Shown here piece by piece: positions 10,475 to 18,300 of a stretch of 52,185 nucleotides of DNA. Under the pieces are notes generated by a model that saw nothing but the letters and a program-made list of their open reading frames with translations, was not told the DNA's origin and searched no databases. This stretch comes from CAZJFH01 sp964545205 (GTDB taxonomy: Bacteria > Pseudomonadota > Alphaproteobacteria > Rhodospirillales > Magnetospirillaceae), in assembly GCA_964545205.1 (NCBI GenBank), contig CAZJFH010000034.1, forward strand, positions 1-52,185, written 5' to 3'. Both the position numbers and the translations under genes were made by a program. How positions within the stretch are numbered: position 1 is the stretch's first letter; every line of letters starts with the position of its first letter.

Positions 10475-10870
10475 ATGACCCGCACCCTGCTCGCCGCCGC
10501 CGCCGCCCTGCTCGCCGCCCCGGCCCTGGCTGCCGACCCGCCCCAGGGCTACCAGAAGGTCGCCGACCTGGTGCCGCTGCCCGAATTCGTGCCCGGCCTC
10601 GGCGTGCTCTACGTCCAGCCCGACACCCTGCCGGCCGGCCCGTTCCTCGGCTACGACCGCGACGGCAACCTCGCCAACACCACCTACATGATCCCGGTGA
10701 CCGAGTTCGAACAGCGCAAGACCATCGACGACCTCCAGGCCGACGCCGAGGCCCCGGTCGACCACGTCGACATCGCCTTCAACGAAGGCCACCCCGGCGT
10801 CGCCGAGCCGCACTGGCACATCGTGCTGTGGCACATCCCGCAGCAGCAGGAAGCCAAGCTGCAGGAATAG
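10475..10870 (+). CDS. Secreted protein, probably TTHB210-like (DUF5602)
   Basis: A 131-residue exported protein with an N-terminal signal peptide (MTRTLLAAAAALLAAPALAA, cleavage near AADP). The mature part carries YDRDGNLANTTYMIP (about 66-80) and a His-rich stretch PVDHVDIAFNEGHPGVAEPHWHIVLWHIP (about 93-121) that could bind metal. This pattern recalls the TTHB210-like family as I remember it; a profile search would be needed to confirm. It is 3 bases downstream of the ECF sigma gene and therefore probably co-transcribed, either as a target or as part of the signalling module. Confidence 0.7.
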   Translation: MTRTLLAAAAALLAAPALAADPPQGYQKVADLVPLPEFVPGLGVLYVQPDTLPAGPFLGYDRDGNLANTTYMIPVTEFEQRKTIDDLQADAEAPVDHVDIAFNEGHPGVAEPHWHIVLWHIPQQQEAKLQE

Positions 10871-10902
10871 ACGGAACCGGGCCGGGGCGTGAGTCCACGA
10901 CC

Positions 10903-11256
10903 TCAGGCGCGAAGCTGCTCGGGATCCTCGATGCCCAGCTCGCGGGCCTCGGCGTCGAAGGCCTCGCGATACAGCGGGAAGGCGCGGGTCTTGAGCAGCG
11001 GTGCGCCGGTGCGGGCATGCGTGTATTCGGCGCGCTCGACCAGCGGATGGCCCGGCTTGTGCGGGCAGGCCTCGCTCTCGGCGATCAGCGCCTTGAGCTG
11101 CGCCGTCAGGCCGGCGACATGGCAGGATTCAACGTCGAGCTCGTATTGCAGGGCCGCCAGCTCGTCGCGCAGCTCGGCGTTCTCGGCGCGCAGGCGCTCC
11201 AGCTCGTCCTCGCCCATCAGGTCCTCTTGGTGCTCTCTCGGCGGCTTCTTCGACAT
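10903..11256 (-). CDS. Coiled-coil protein of unknown function
   Basis: A 117-residue cytoplasmic protein I do not assign. Residues 15-62 form a clear heptad-type coiled coil (EDELERLRAENAELRDELAALQ...). The C-terminal half contains one CPHKPGHP segment and a helical end (EAFDAEARELGI). There is no signal peptide or membrane segment. It stands alone, converging on the sigma-secreted-protein pair. The acidic/leucine periodicity supports a real protein. Confidence 0.6.
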   Translation of the reverse strand: MSKKPPREHQEDLMGEDELERLRAENAELRDELAALQYELDVESCHVAGLTAQLKALIAESEACPHKPGHPLVERAEYTHARTGAPLLKTRAFPLYREAFDAEARELGIEDPEQLRA

Positions 11257-11354
11257 GATCGGGCCCTCGTTGTGGGGCGGCGATCCTAGCGCCGGGCGGG
11301 GCCGCGGGCAATGCTCCGCGCGGGCCGGGAGAATGTGACGAAGCCCTTGAACTT

Positions 11355-11413
11355 CCCCTCTCCCCCGCGGGGGAGAGGGAGGGGCCCGCCGCGCAGCGGC
11401 GGGAGGGTGAGGG
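11355..11413. repeat. CCCTCTCCC palindrome repeat, copy 1
   Basis: A CCCTCTCCCCC/GGGGGAGAGGG hairpin is followed by a second CCGCCGC...GCGGCGG hairpin and GGAGGGTGAGGG. The same layout recurs at four other loci in the window. It lies in the 180-base gap between the coiled-coil gene and higA. Confidence 0.85.
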
Positions 11414-11436
11414 CCGCGCCCAGGCCCAGCCGCCGC

Positions 11437-11724
11437 TCACGCCACCCGCGGCTTGACCTCTTCGGCGATCACCGCCCCGACCTCGGCCTCGGCCACCGAC
11501 AGGTCATGCGCCTGCTGCATATTGAGCCAGCTCTGCGCATCCGTCCCGAAATACCGCGCCAGCCGCAAGGCGGTGTCGGGCGTGACGGCGCGGCGGCAAT
11601 GCACGATCCCGGAAATCCGCGTCGCCGGCACCCGCAACGCCGCCGCCAACCCATGCGCCGACAGGCCCAGCGGCTTCATGTATTCCTCGCGCAGATATTC
11701 GCCGGGATGGGTGCGGACGCGCAT
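11437..11724 (-). CDS. higA: HigA-family antitoxin
   Basis: A 95-residue antitoxin with an XRE-type helix-turn-helix: RTHPGEYLREEYMKPLGLSAHGLAAALRVPATRISGIVHCRRAVTPDTALRLARYFG covers the HigA/VapI signature. It would normally neutralise the ribosome-dependent mRNase HigB and repress its own operon. The start at 11724 is preceded by AGGAGG, which overlaps the TAG that ends an upstream frame, the usual higB-higA layout. The toxin gene itself is missing except for a possible tail, so this is an orphan antitoxin. It may still act as a repressor. Confidence 0.88.
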   Translation of the reverse strand: MRVRTHPGEYLREEYMKPLGLSAHGLAAALRVPATRISGIVHCRRAVTPDTALRLARYFGTDAQSWLNMQQAHDLSVAEAEVGAVIAEEVKPRVA

Positions 11725-11732
11725 GGGGCCTC

Positions 11733-11777
11733 CTAGTGATAATCGACGATCATGGCGCCAACCCAGGCGGCCGGAGG
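11733..11777 (-). pseudogene. Possible 3' remnant of a higB toxin gene
   Basis: Directly upstream of higA the minus strand reads ...WVGAMIVDYH followed by TAG, 8 bases before the higA ATG. IVDYH is the typical C-terminus of HigB toxins, and the TAG/AGGAGG overlap is the usual junction. Upstream the frame meets the TGA of the HEPN-HhH gene after 15 codons in total, so the toxin body is absent. It appears to have been replaced by the AT-richer island. The identification rests on only five residues plus geometry. Confidence 0.5.
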
Positions 11778-12653
11778 TCAAACGTGGGCATACCTCCTAA
11801 GAACTCCGGCAAGACTTCTGCCTATCCCAGGTATAGCGGCGGCATCTTCTACCCTCGAAAACCCGCCATTCGTAGTGCGATAATTTAGCAGAGCAGCAAT
11901 TCTCGTCTGACCAAACCCCGGAATCTTTGCTAACTCTGCGGCTCCTGCTGTGTTCAGGTTAACACCGAGCGGCGGCTCCGACATCCTCTTTTCAAGAACG
12001 TTAACAAAGGCCGTTGCGATTTCATGGAGCATATCGCAGTATCTGACCAGATCGTTCGAACTCGGTACATTGAGCGCCGTTCCTGTGTGGGCACACTCAT
12101 TTCTGACCTCAATGAAGGAGGCTAGCGATAACTTCAGAGAAGAGTACATCCCCCCGCTAGCTTCGCTAAGCCTTTTTTCACGCTTGTCAACACCTAGTCG
12201 CTCTAGTATTTCCAGTATAACAGATGGACCCGGATTTCCACCCGTTGACGCGAATGCTTCCCACAGAAGCGTATACTCTGGCTTAGGACCGCAGGGAGAG
12301 GCTAGACGACGGGCTATATCAAGATGATCTGATGTCACCCAAGATACACGGCCATCGCTCCTATATTTCATGGCGAGTAGCTGCCCACCCGCGACAAAAT
12401 GCTGTCGCTGCATCTTGTCCCCGAGCCTCGCAAACGGCACTTTTCTTGAACAAACGAATGAGATATAAGACTGAATACAGTCTTTCAGGAAGCTCTCAAA
12501 AAAACCACTAAGGATGACGGTTGCCGCACATCGCATAGTTTCGTCACGAAGCCGTTCTTCTGGCGATGCTGTAAGGATCCGTTGATCCATATCAGCCGCA
12601 ACAGCCCGAATTCGGTCGAGCGATGCGTCAAAATCTGACAGTACGGTCAGCAT
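11778..12653 (-). CDS. HEPN-like nuclease fused to helix-hairpin-helix domain
   Basis: A 291-residue protein. Residues about 30-225 are helical and carry RNECAH (184-189), matching the HEPN ribonuclease motif RNxxxH; the overall look resembles the MAE_28990/MAE_18760-type HEPN proteins found near restriction-modification genes. Residues 231-288 form a ComEA-like double helix-hairpin-helix DNA-binding domain (NTAGAAELAKIPGFG ... AAAIPGIG). It is the last gene of the island operon, 11 bases after the DUF262 gene, and is the likely toxic effector. The combination suggests an RNase, or a nuclease, that is recruited to DNA. Function is inference. Confidence 0.72.
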   Translation of the reverse strand: MLTVLSDFDASLDRIRAVAADMDQRILTASPEERLRDETMRCAATVILSGFFESFLKDCIQSYISFVCSRKVPFARLGDKMQRQHFVAGGQLLAMKYRSDGRVSWVTSDHLDIARRLASPCGPKPEYTLLWEAFASTGGNPGPSVILEILERLGVDKREKRLSEASGGMYSSLKLSLASFIEVRNECAHTGTALNVPSSNDLVRYCDMLHEIATAFVNVLEKRMSEPPLGVNLNTAGAAELAKIPGFGQTRIAALLNYRTTNGGFSRVEDAAAIPGIGRSLAGVLRRYAHV

Positions 12654-12664
12654 CGGGAGTACGC

Positions 12665-13867
12665 CTAACCGCCCACGCCGATTACTGATGCAGCGACGGT
12701 CTCAATTCTGTATTGTGCAGACGTTTTGGCATTCGTGCCAACGGTTATGGACTTCAGGAAGGTCTCATCCTCAAGGCAAAGCTTTTCGAGCGCCACCTTT
12801 ATTCGATTTCCTTCTTCCGCCGTAATCTTGTCTTCAGGAAGCTTCGAGATTGCGTAAAGAACTGCATCTGCATATGGGGCGGACGGAACCGTTGAATGCG
12901 CGTTGGGTCCAATTATGCGGTGAAGGGCATTTTCACCTAGCATCAACAGGGTAGCTTCCATCGTGCGCATAAACAATTTACGATCTCGAATCATGTTCTC
13001 AGGATCTTGCTGATAAGCGCCATTTTTTTCTGACATAACGCTATTCAGAAAACCCTTTAAGCTGCCATCGAAGTTCCTGTAATCTTGGAATGCAAAGAAC
13101 CTCAAAACCATTTCAAGGTCGGCCATCCTCTTATAGGCACCGTTGCGAGACCTTGCCTTTTCCTCGCTGGGAATTCCCCACAATTTCATGAACGATATAT
13201 TGGAAGACAATTCATGAAGTAGAGTATTAAACGGACCGTAATATATCGCATTCCTAACTTCCATCGGCTCCGCGATCACACCACCTGTGTTAAGTCGCTC
13301 AAACACCTCATATTTCACCTCAGGCACTGACTCGTGCAGTATCAGTACGGCTGGAACAAAACGCCTCGTAATAGCTTGTGCGGGGCTACTTAGCCCTTGC
13401 ACATGGAGTTTGGGGAGATTCGAAAATTTCTTGCCGTTAAGTTCCGCCCACACCTCTAAGCCTGACAACCTGTAGCGATCCGTAAGATACTCATAAAGCG
13501 CTGTTAACCGTTGGCGCCCATCCAGGACAACGTATCGTCCAGGCTCATGTTCTCCCAGGAATACTGGAGGAATCGGGACATTCATAATAACGGACTCAAT
13601 GAGCCTAGACTGTTGTGCCCGGGTCCACCGCAATCGGCGCTGAAATGATGGCTTGAGGTCGATCTCCTTATCATCAATCATAGCGACCAATTTAGAAATC
13701 GGCAAATCTACTTTTTGGGTTACTATTTGGCGCATTAGTTGGCGCGCTTTTTCCCCCCAAGCGGCGCTGCCCTCATCCTCTTTAACCCCCTCAATTTCGG
13801 GGACGGCATCCGAAGAATCATCAATGTCGCCAGTTCCTTCGCCTTTGGGCTCTTTAGACACGCTCAT
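12665..13867 (-). CDS. DUF262 (ParB-like) domain protein
   Basis: A 400-residue protein. After an acidic N-terminal 40 residues it has the DUF262 hallmarks: PSFQRRLRW (73-81), VVLDGRQRLTAL with DGRQR at 116-120, and FERLNTGG (189-196). DUF262 is the ParB-like nuclease/NTPase domain of GmrS and related defence proteins. No DUF1524 HNH nuclease half is fused, so this is not a complete GmrSD-type enzyme. The C-terminal 200 residues are helical and unassigned. It sits 26 bases after the methyltransferase gene and 11 before the HEPN gene, so it probably acts as the sensor or switch of the three-gene unit. Confidence 0.85.
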   Translation of the reverse strand: MSVSKEPKGEGTGDIDDSSDAVPEIEGVKEDEGSAAWGEKARQLMRQIVTQKVDLPISKLVAMIDDKEIDLKPSFQRRLRWTRAQQSRLIESVIMNVPIPPVFLGEHEPGRYVVLDGRQRLTALYEYLTDRYRLSGLEVWAELNGKKFSNLPKLHVQGLSSPAQAITRRFVPAVLILHESVPEVKYEVFERLNTGGVIAEPMEVRNAIYYGPFNTLLHELSSNISFMKLWGIPSEEKARSRNGAYKRMADLEMVLRFFAFQDYRNFDGSLKGFLNSVMSEKNGAYQQDPENMIRDRKLFMRTMEATLLMLGENALHRIIGPNAHSTVPSAPYADAVLYAISKLPEDKITAEEGNRIKVALEKLCLEDETFLKSITVGTNAKTSAQYRIETVAASVIGVGG

Positions 13868-13893
13868 CCAACGTCCCTCTTTGCTGAATTTAC

Positions 13894-15174
13894 CTATTTC
13901 TCGAAGCAGAAGACGGTTTCTATGGCCTTGCGCGGCCCATATTTCCGTGCCGCTGCGTGTCGATTGCCCATTCGCGCACCGGCTGGATACGCCATCGAGG
14001 CGATTGGCTCACCCCCCATGCCCGACACCATCTCCTGCACAATTGAAGGAAGATCGTTATGGATCTCCTTGTAATATGAGTCCTGAATTACAAGCGCACA
14101 CTTTGCGCCGCGCCTCATCACTCGCAGAATTTCCTTCAGAGACGAATACATAGATCCGTAGTACTGAAGATGGTTCTTATAGTAATAAGTTGAAGATGCC
14201 TTTGATCCGTGACGCCTAATGTTTTCCAAGAAGGATAAGCATGAACTCCCCCAGGCTTCCTGTGGATCTGGAGCCACTTGCGGGACCGTCGAAGTGCCCA
14301 TCATCTTTCTACGAAGCTCCCGCACGGAACCGTCAGGACTGTGGCCTAGAACTGCCAACTCTGGCATCGCAGCAACCGCATAATCTATTCTGGTGCAATA
14401 AGGTGGGGAAGTAACAATTAGATCTACGGAGGAGTCGTTCAACGGAAGTTCCTCAGAGCTCCCACAATTAATGATTATGCTCGCGGTTGAACCTCTCGAA
14501 TCCAGTTGTTCAGATTGCAGCGCTGCTGCCATCTGCCCTACCACCTTAACGTATGAGAGGTTGACATCCTCTTCGCTAACCTCAACAAGGCTGCCATACT
14601 TGGCCCGTTTTACCCAAGTTGGATTTGTCGTAAAAAATGGCTGCAGAGAGCGCCGCACTATGCGGAATAGAGCGATATAGAAAAAGGCCGCAAGGTCGGA
14701 CATATCGTCGACCTGATGCAAGCAGCCCCCGCCCGCTTTTTGCTCAGGCGGCAGCAAAAGCTCCTGTATCGCGTAATCTATATTTCTAAAAGCGACAGCC
14801 GTGCTGGGGGTAAACCACGTTGTTAGCGGCTCGACTGCGCTGACGCGGATCTGGCCGACCGCCTTAGCGACAATGTCATTCGCTAACGGCACGAGGCTTG
14901 ATGCATCTCTGGGATTCATGCATCGCGCCTTTGCCGCTACTACCATTGCAGGGTTGATGTCAATGCCGATCGCTCGATGTCCACGCTCCAGCGCTACGAA
15001 TGTGGTCGTGCCAGACCCGTTCCAAGGGTCGAGAATGACACTACGTTCGCTTAGACAAGCCGACGCGATGATAGCGCGTGCAAATTTTTCTGAAAAACCG
15101 GCATAGTACGGGAACCAAGACGCACGTCCTGTCCTGCTGTTCTTTGACTGCTTGGGATTTTCAATTACCAGCAT
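13894..15174 (-). CDS. DNA methyltransferase (amino-methylating, N4-C or N6-A)
   Basis: A 426-residue SAM-dependent DNA methyltransferase. The AdoMet-binding motif DPWNGSGTT is at 49-57, with the GIDINP strand at 70-75, and the catalytic TSPPY motif is at 255-259. About 200 residues between the two could hold the target-recognition region. The SPPY form is common in N4-cytosine enzymes but also seen in N6-adenine ones. It heads the AT-richer operon; a TATAAT box lies 33 bases upstream. It probably provides self-marking for the downstream DUF262 and HEPN proteins. The recognition site is unknown. Confidence 0.88.
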   Translation of the reverse strand: MLVIENPKQSKNSRTGRASWFPYYAGFSEKFARAIIASACLSERSVILDPWNGSGTTTFVALERGHRAIGIDINPAMVVAAKARCMNPRDASSLVPLANDIVAKAVGQIRVSAVEPLTTWFTPSTAVAFRNIDYAIQELLLPPEQKAGGGCLHQVDDMSDLAAFFYIALFRIVRRSLQPFFTTNPTWVKRAKYGSLVEVSEEDVNLSYVKVVGQMAAALQSEQLDSRGSTASIIINCGSSEELPLNDSSVDLIVTSPPYCTRIDYAVAAMPELAVLGHSPDGSVRELRRKMMGTSTVPQVAPDPQEAWGSSCLSFLENIRRHGSKASSTYYYKNHLQYYGSMYSSLKEILRVMRRGAKCALVIQDSYYKEIHNDLPSIVQEMVSGMGGEPIASMAYPAGARMGNRHAAARKYGPRKAIETVFCFEK

Positions 15175-15206
15175 AGGGTCCCAGGGGGTGTAGCGGGATG
15201 CAGCCG

Positions 15207-15212
15207 ATTATA
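15207..15212 (-). promoter_or_regulatory. Candidate -10 box of the methyltransferase operon
   Basis: A perfect TATAAT on the minus strand, in an AT-rich stretch just upstream of the methyltransferase gene. Transcription starting near 15200 would give a leader of about 26 bases. No good -35 box is seen at 16-18 bases. Confidence 0.45.
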
Positions 15213-15319
15213 AAGCGCAATGCTACTCTAAAGGCAGCGCCCATGCAATTCGCCGCGGCACGCGGCGCCCGCGTTGGCGGAGCGGCCTGCGGTCAGGCCG
15301 CCGTTACCTCCGCACCAAG

Positions 15320-15346
15320 CCCCCTCTCCCCCGTGGGGGAGAGGGA
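15320..15346. repeat. CCCTCTCCC palindrome repeat, copy 2
   Basis: A CCCCCTCTCCCCC/GGGGGAGAGGG hairpin with a short loop, the core of the dispersed family. It lies between the right end of the AT-richer island and the nrdJ stop codon. Confidence 0.85.
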
Positions 15347-15357
15347 GAGCACGGCCC

Positions 15358-18300
15358 TCAGCTGCAGCCGCTGGTCGCGCCGCAGGTGTTGCACTTCAGG
15401 CAGGTCCCGTTGCGGACCAGCGTGAAGTTGCCGCATTCGCCGCAGGCGTCGCCTTCGTAGCCCTTCATGCGGGCTTCGCGGATGGCTTCGGCGCGGGCGT
15501 CGAATTCGGCCATCAGGCTTTCGGCGTCGCCGAGCACGGTGGCGGCGGAGGCGGCCAGGGCGGTGGTGGTCGAGCCCGAGACGGTGTGGCCGCCGCCGCC
15601 GTTGCCGTTGCCGCCCTTGACGACGAAGAAGCTGGAGCGGACGTAGCCCTTGCTCGCCACCTTCTGCACCACCGCGCCCAATTGCTGGGCGGCGGTGTGT
15701 TCGACGGCGGCGACCGCGCCGGACTCGCCCTTGCCCATCATCGCGTCGGGGGCCAGGCTGGCCGGCTCGACATGGGCGAGGTCGTTGCGGCCCAGATAGC
15801 TGATCGCCAGTTCGCGGAAGATGTAGTCGAGGATCGAGGTCGCCATCTTGATGGTGTCGTTGCCCTCGACCATGCCCGACGGCTCGAACTTGGTGAAGGT
15901 GAAGCTCTCGACGAACTCCTCCAGCGGCACGCCGTATTGCAGGCCGATCGAGATGGCGATGGCGAAGTTGTTCATCATCGCGCGGAAGGCGGCGCCTTCC
16001 TTGTGCATGTCGATGAAGATCTCGCCCAGCTTGCCGTCCTCGTACTCGCCGGTGCGCAGGTAGACCTTGTGGCCGCCGACCATGGACTTCTGCGTGTAGC
16101 CCTTGCGCCGGTCGGGCAGCTTCTTGCGCTGCTGCGCCTTGGCCAGCCACATCTCGACCGCCTTCTCGGCGACGATCTCGGCCCGCGCCGCCATCGGCGC
16201 CTCGGCGATGTCCTCGATCAGCTCCTCGGCGCCCTCGAGCAGGGCCGCCTGCAGCGGCTGGCTCAGCTTCGAGCCGTCGCGGTACAGGGCGTTGGCCTTG
16301 ATGCCCAAGCGCCAGGACAGCATGTAGGCGTCCTTGCAGTCCTCCACGGTGGCGGAATTCGCCATGTTGATGGTCTTGGAGATGGCGCCCGAGATGAACG
16401 ACTGCGCCGCGGCCATCATGCGGATATGCGCCTCGACCGACAGATAGCGCTTGCCGATGCGGCCGCACGGATTGGCGCAGTCGAACACCGCCAGGTGCTC
16501 GGGCTTGAGGAACGGCGCGCCCTCGAGCGTCATGGCGCCGCAGACGAAGGTGTTGGCGGCGTCGATCTGCTCCTTCGCGAAGCCCAGCGCGCTCAGCATG
16601 TCGAAGCCGACGTCGTTCAGCTGCTCGGGCTTGATGCCCAGGGTGTGCAGGCAGAACTCTTCGCCCAGCGTGTACTTGTTGAACACGAACTTGATGTCGA
16701 AGGCGCTGCCCAGGGCGGCCTCGACCTTGGCCAGGGCCTCGTCGGTGAAGCCGCGGTGGCGCAGGGCGGCGTGGTCGATGCCGGGTGCTGCGCGCAGGGT
16801 GCCGTGGCCGACCGCGTAGGCGATGATCTCGGCGATGTCGCCGTCGTTGTAGCCGAGGGTGACCAGCGCCTCGGGCACCATGCGGTTGATGATCTTGAAA
16901 TAGCCGCCGCCGGCCAGCTTCTTGAACTTGACCAGGGCGAAATCGGGCTCGATGCCGGTGGTGTCGCAGTCCATCACCAGGCCGATCGTGCCGGTCGGGG
17001 CGATGACGCTGACCTGGGCGTTGCGGAAGCCGTTGGCCTCGCCGCCGGCCAGGGCCTCGTCCCAGGCGGCGCGGGCGGCGGCGACCAGGTCGCTGTCGGG
17101 GCAGTTGGCGGCGTCGAGCGGCACCGGGTTGACGCTCAGGCCCTCGTAGCCCGAGCCCATGCCGTAGGCGGCGCGGCGGTGGTTGCGGATCACCCGCAGC
17201 ATCGCGTCCTTGTTGGGGCCGTAGCCGGGGAAGGCGCCGAGCTCGGCCGCCATCTCGGCCGAGGTCGCGTAGCACACGCCGGTCATCAGCGCGGTCAGCG
17301 CGCCGCAATAGGCGCGGCCGGCATCCGAGTCGTAGGGCAGGCCCGAGGCCATCAGCAGGCCGCCGATATTGGCGTAGCCGAGGCCCAGCGTGCGGTACTC
17401 GTAGGACAGCTGGGCGATCCTGGCGGCCGGGAACTGCGCCATCAGCACGCTGATCTCGAGCACCACCGTCCACAGCCGGCAGGCGTGCTTGAAGCCCTCG
17501 ACGTCGAACGAGCCGTCGGCGCGGCGGAAGGCGATCAGGTTGAGGCTGGCCAGGTTGCACGCCGTGTCGTCGAGGAACATGTACTCCGAGCACGGATTCG
17601 ACGCGTTGATGCGGCCCGATTCGGGGCAGGTGTGCCACTCGTTGATCGTGGTGTCGAACTGCAGGCCGGGATCGGCGCAGGCCCAGGCGGCCTCGGCGAT
17701 CTGCTGCCACAGCTCGCGGGCCTTGACGGTGCGGGCGACCTTGCCGTCGGTGCGGCGGATCAGCGGCCACTCGGCGTCGGCCTCGACCTTCTTCAGGAAG
17801 TCGTTGGTCACCCGGACGGAATTGTTCGAGTTCTGGCCCGAGACGGTCAGATAGGCTTCCGAATCCCAGTCGGTGTCGAACACCGGGAACTCGATCTCGG
17901 CATAGCCCTGGCGGGCGAACTGGATCACGCGCTGGACGTAGTTCTCGGGGATCATCGCCTTGCGGGCGGCGATGATCGCCTTCTTCAGCGCCTTGTTGAG
18001 CTTGGGGTCGAAGCGGTCGGCCGAATCGGCGGCGCCGTCCCAGGCGGTGCAGGCGGCCATCACCTCCTTGAGGTGCTTGTTGGCCAGCTTCGAGCCGCTG
18101 ACCAGGGCCGCGACCTTCTGCTCCTCGACGACCTTCCAGTTGATGTAGGCCTCGATGTCGGGATGGTCGACGTCGACGACGCACATCTTGGCGGCGCGGC
18201 GCGTGGTGCCGCCCGACTTGATGGCGCCGGCGGCGCGGTCGCCGATCTTGAGGAAGCTCATCAGGCCCGACGACTTGCCGCCGCCGGCCAGGCGCTCGCC

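Noticed and set aside
12665..13867. GmrSD-type or SspE-type restriction enzyme
   Set aside because: Only the DUF262 half is present. No DUF1524 HNH nuclease motif was found in this protein or its neighbours, and no Dnd/Ssp genes are adjacent.
11766..15258. Transposon, prophage or integrative element at the AT-richer island
   Set aside because: No integrase, transposase, terminal repeats or tRNA attachment site can be seen at the edges.
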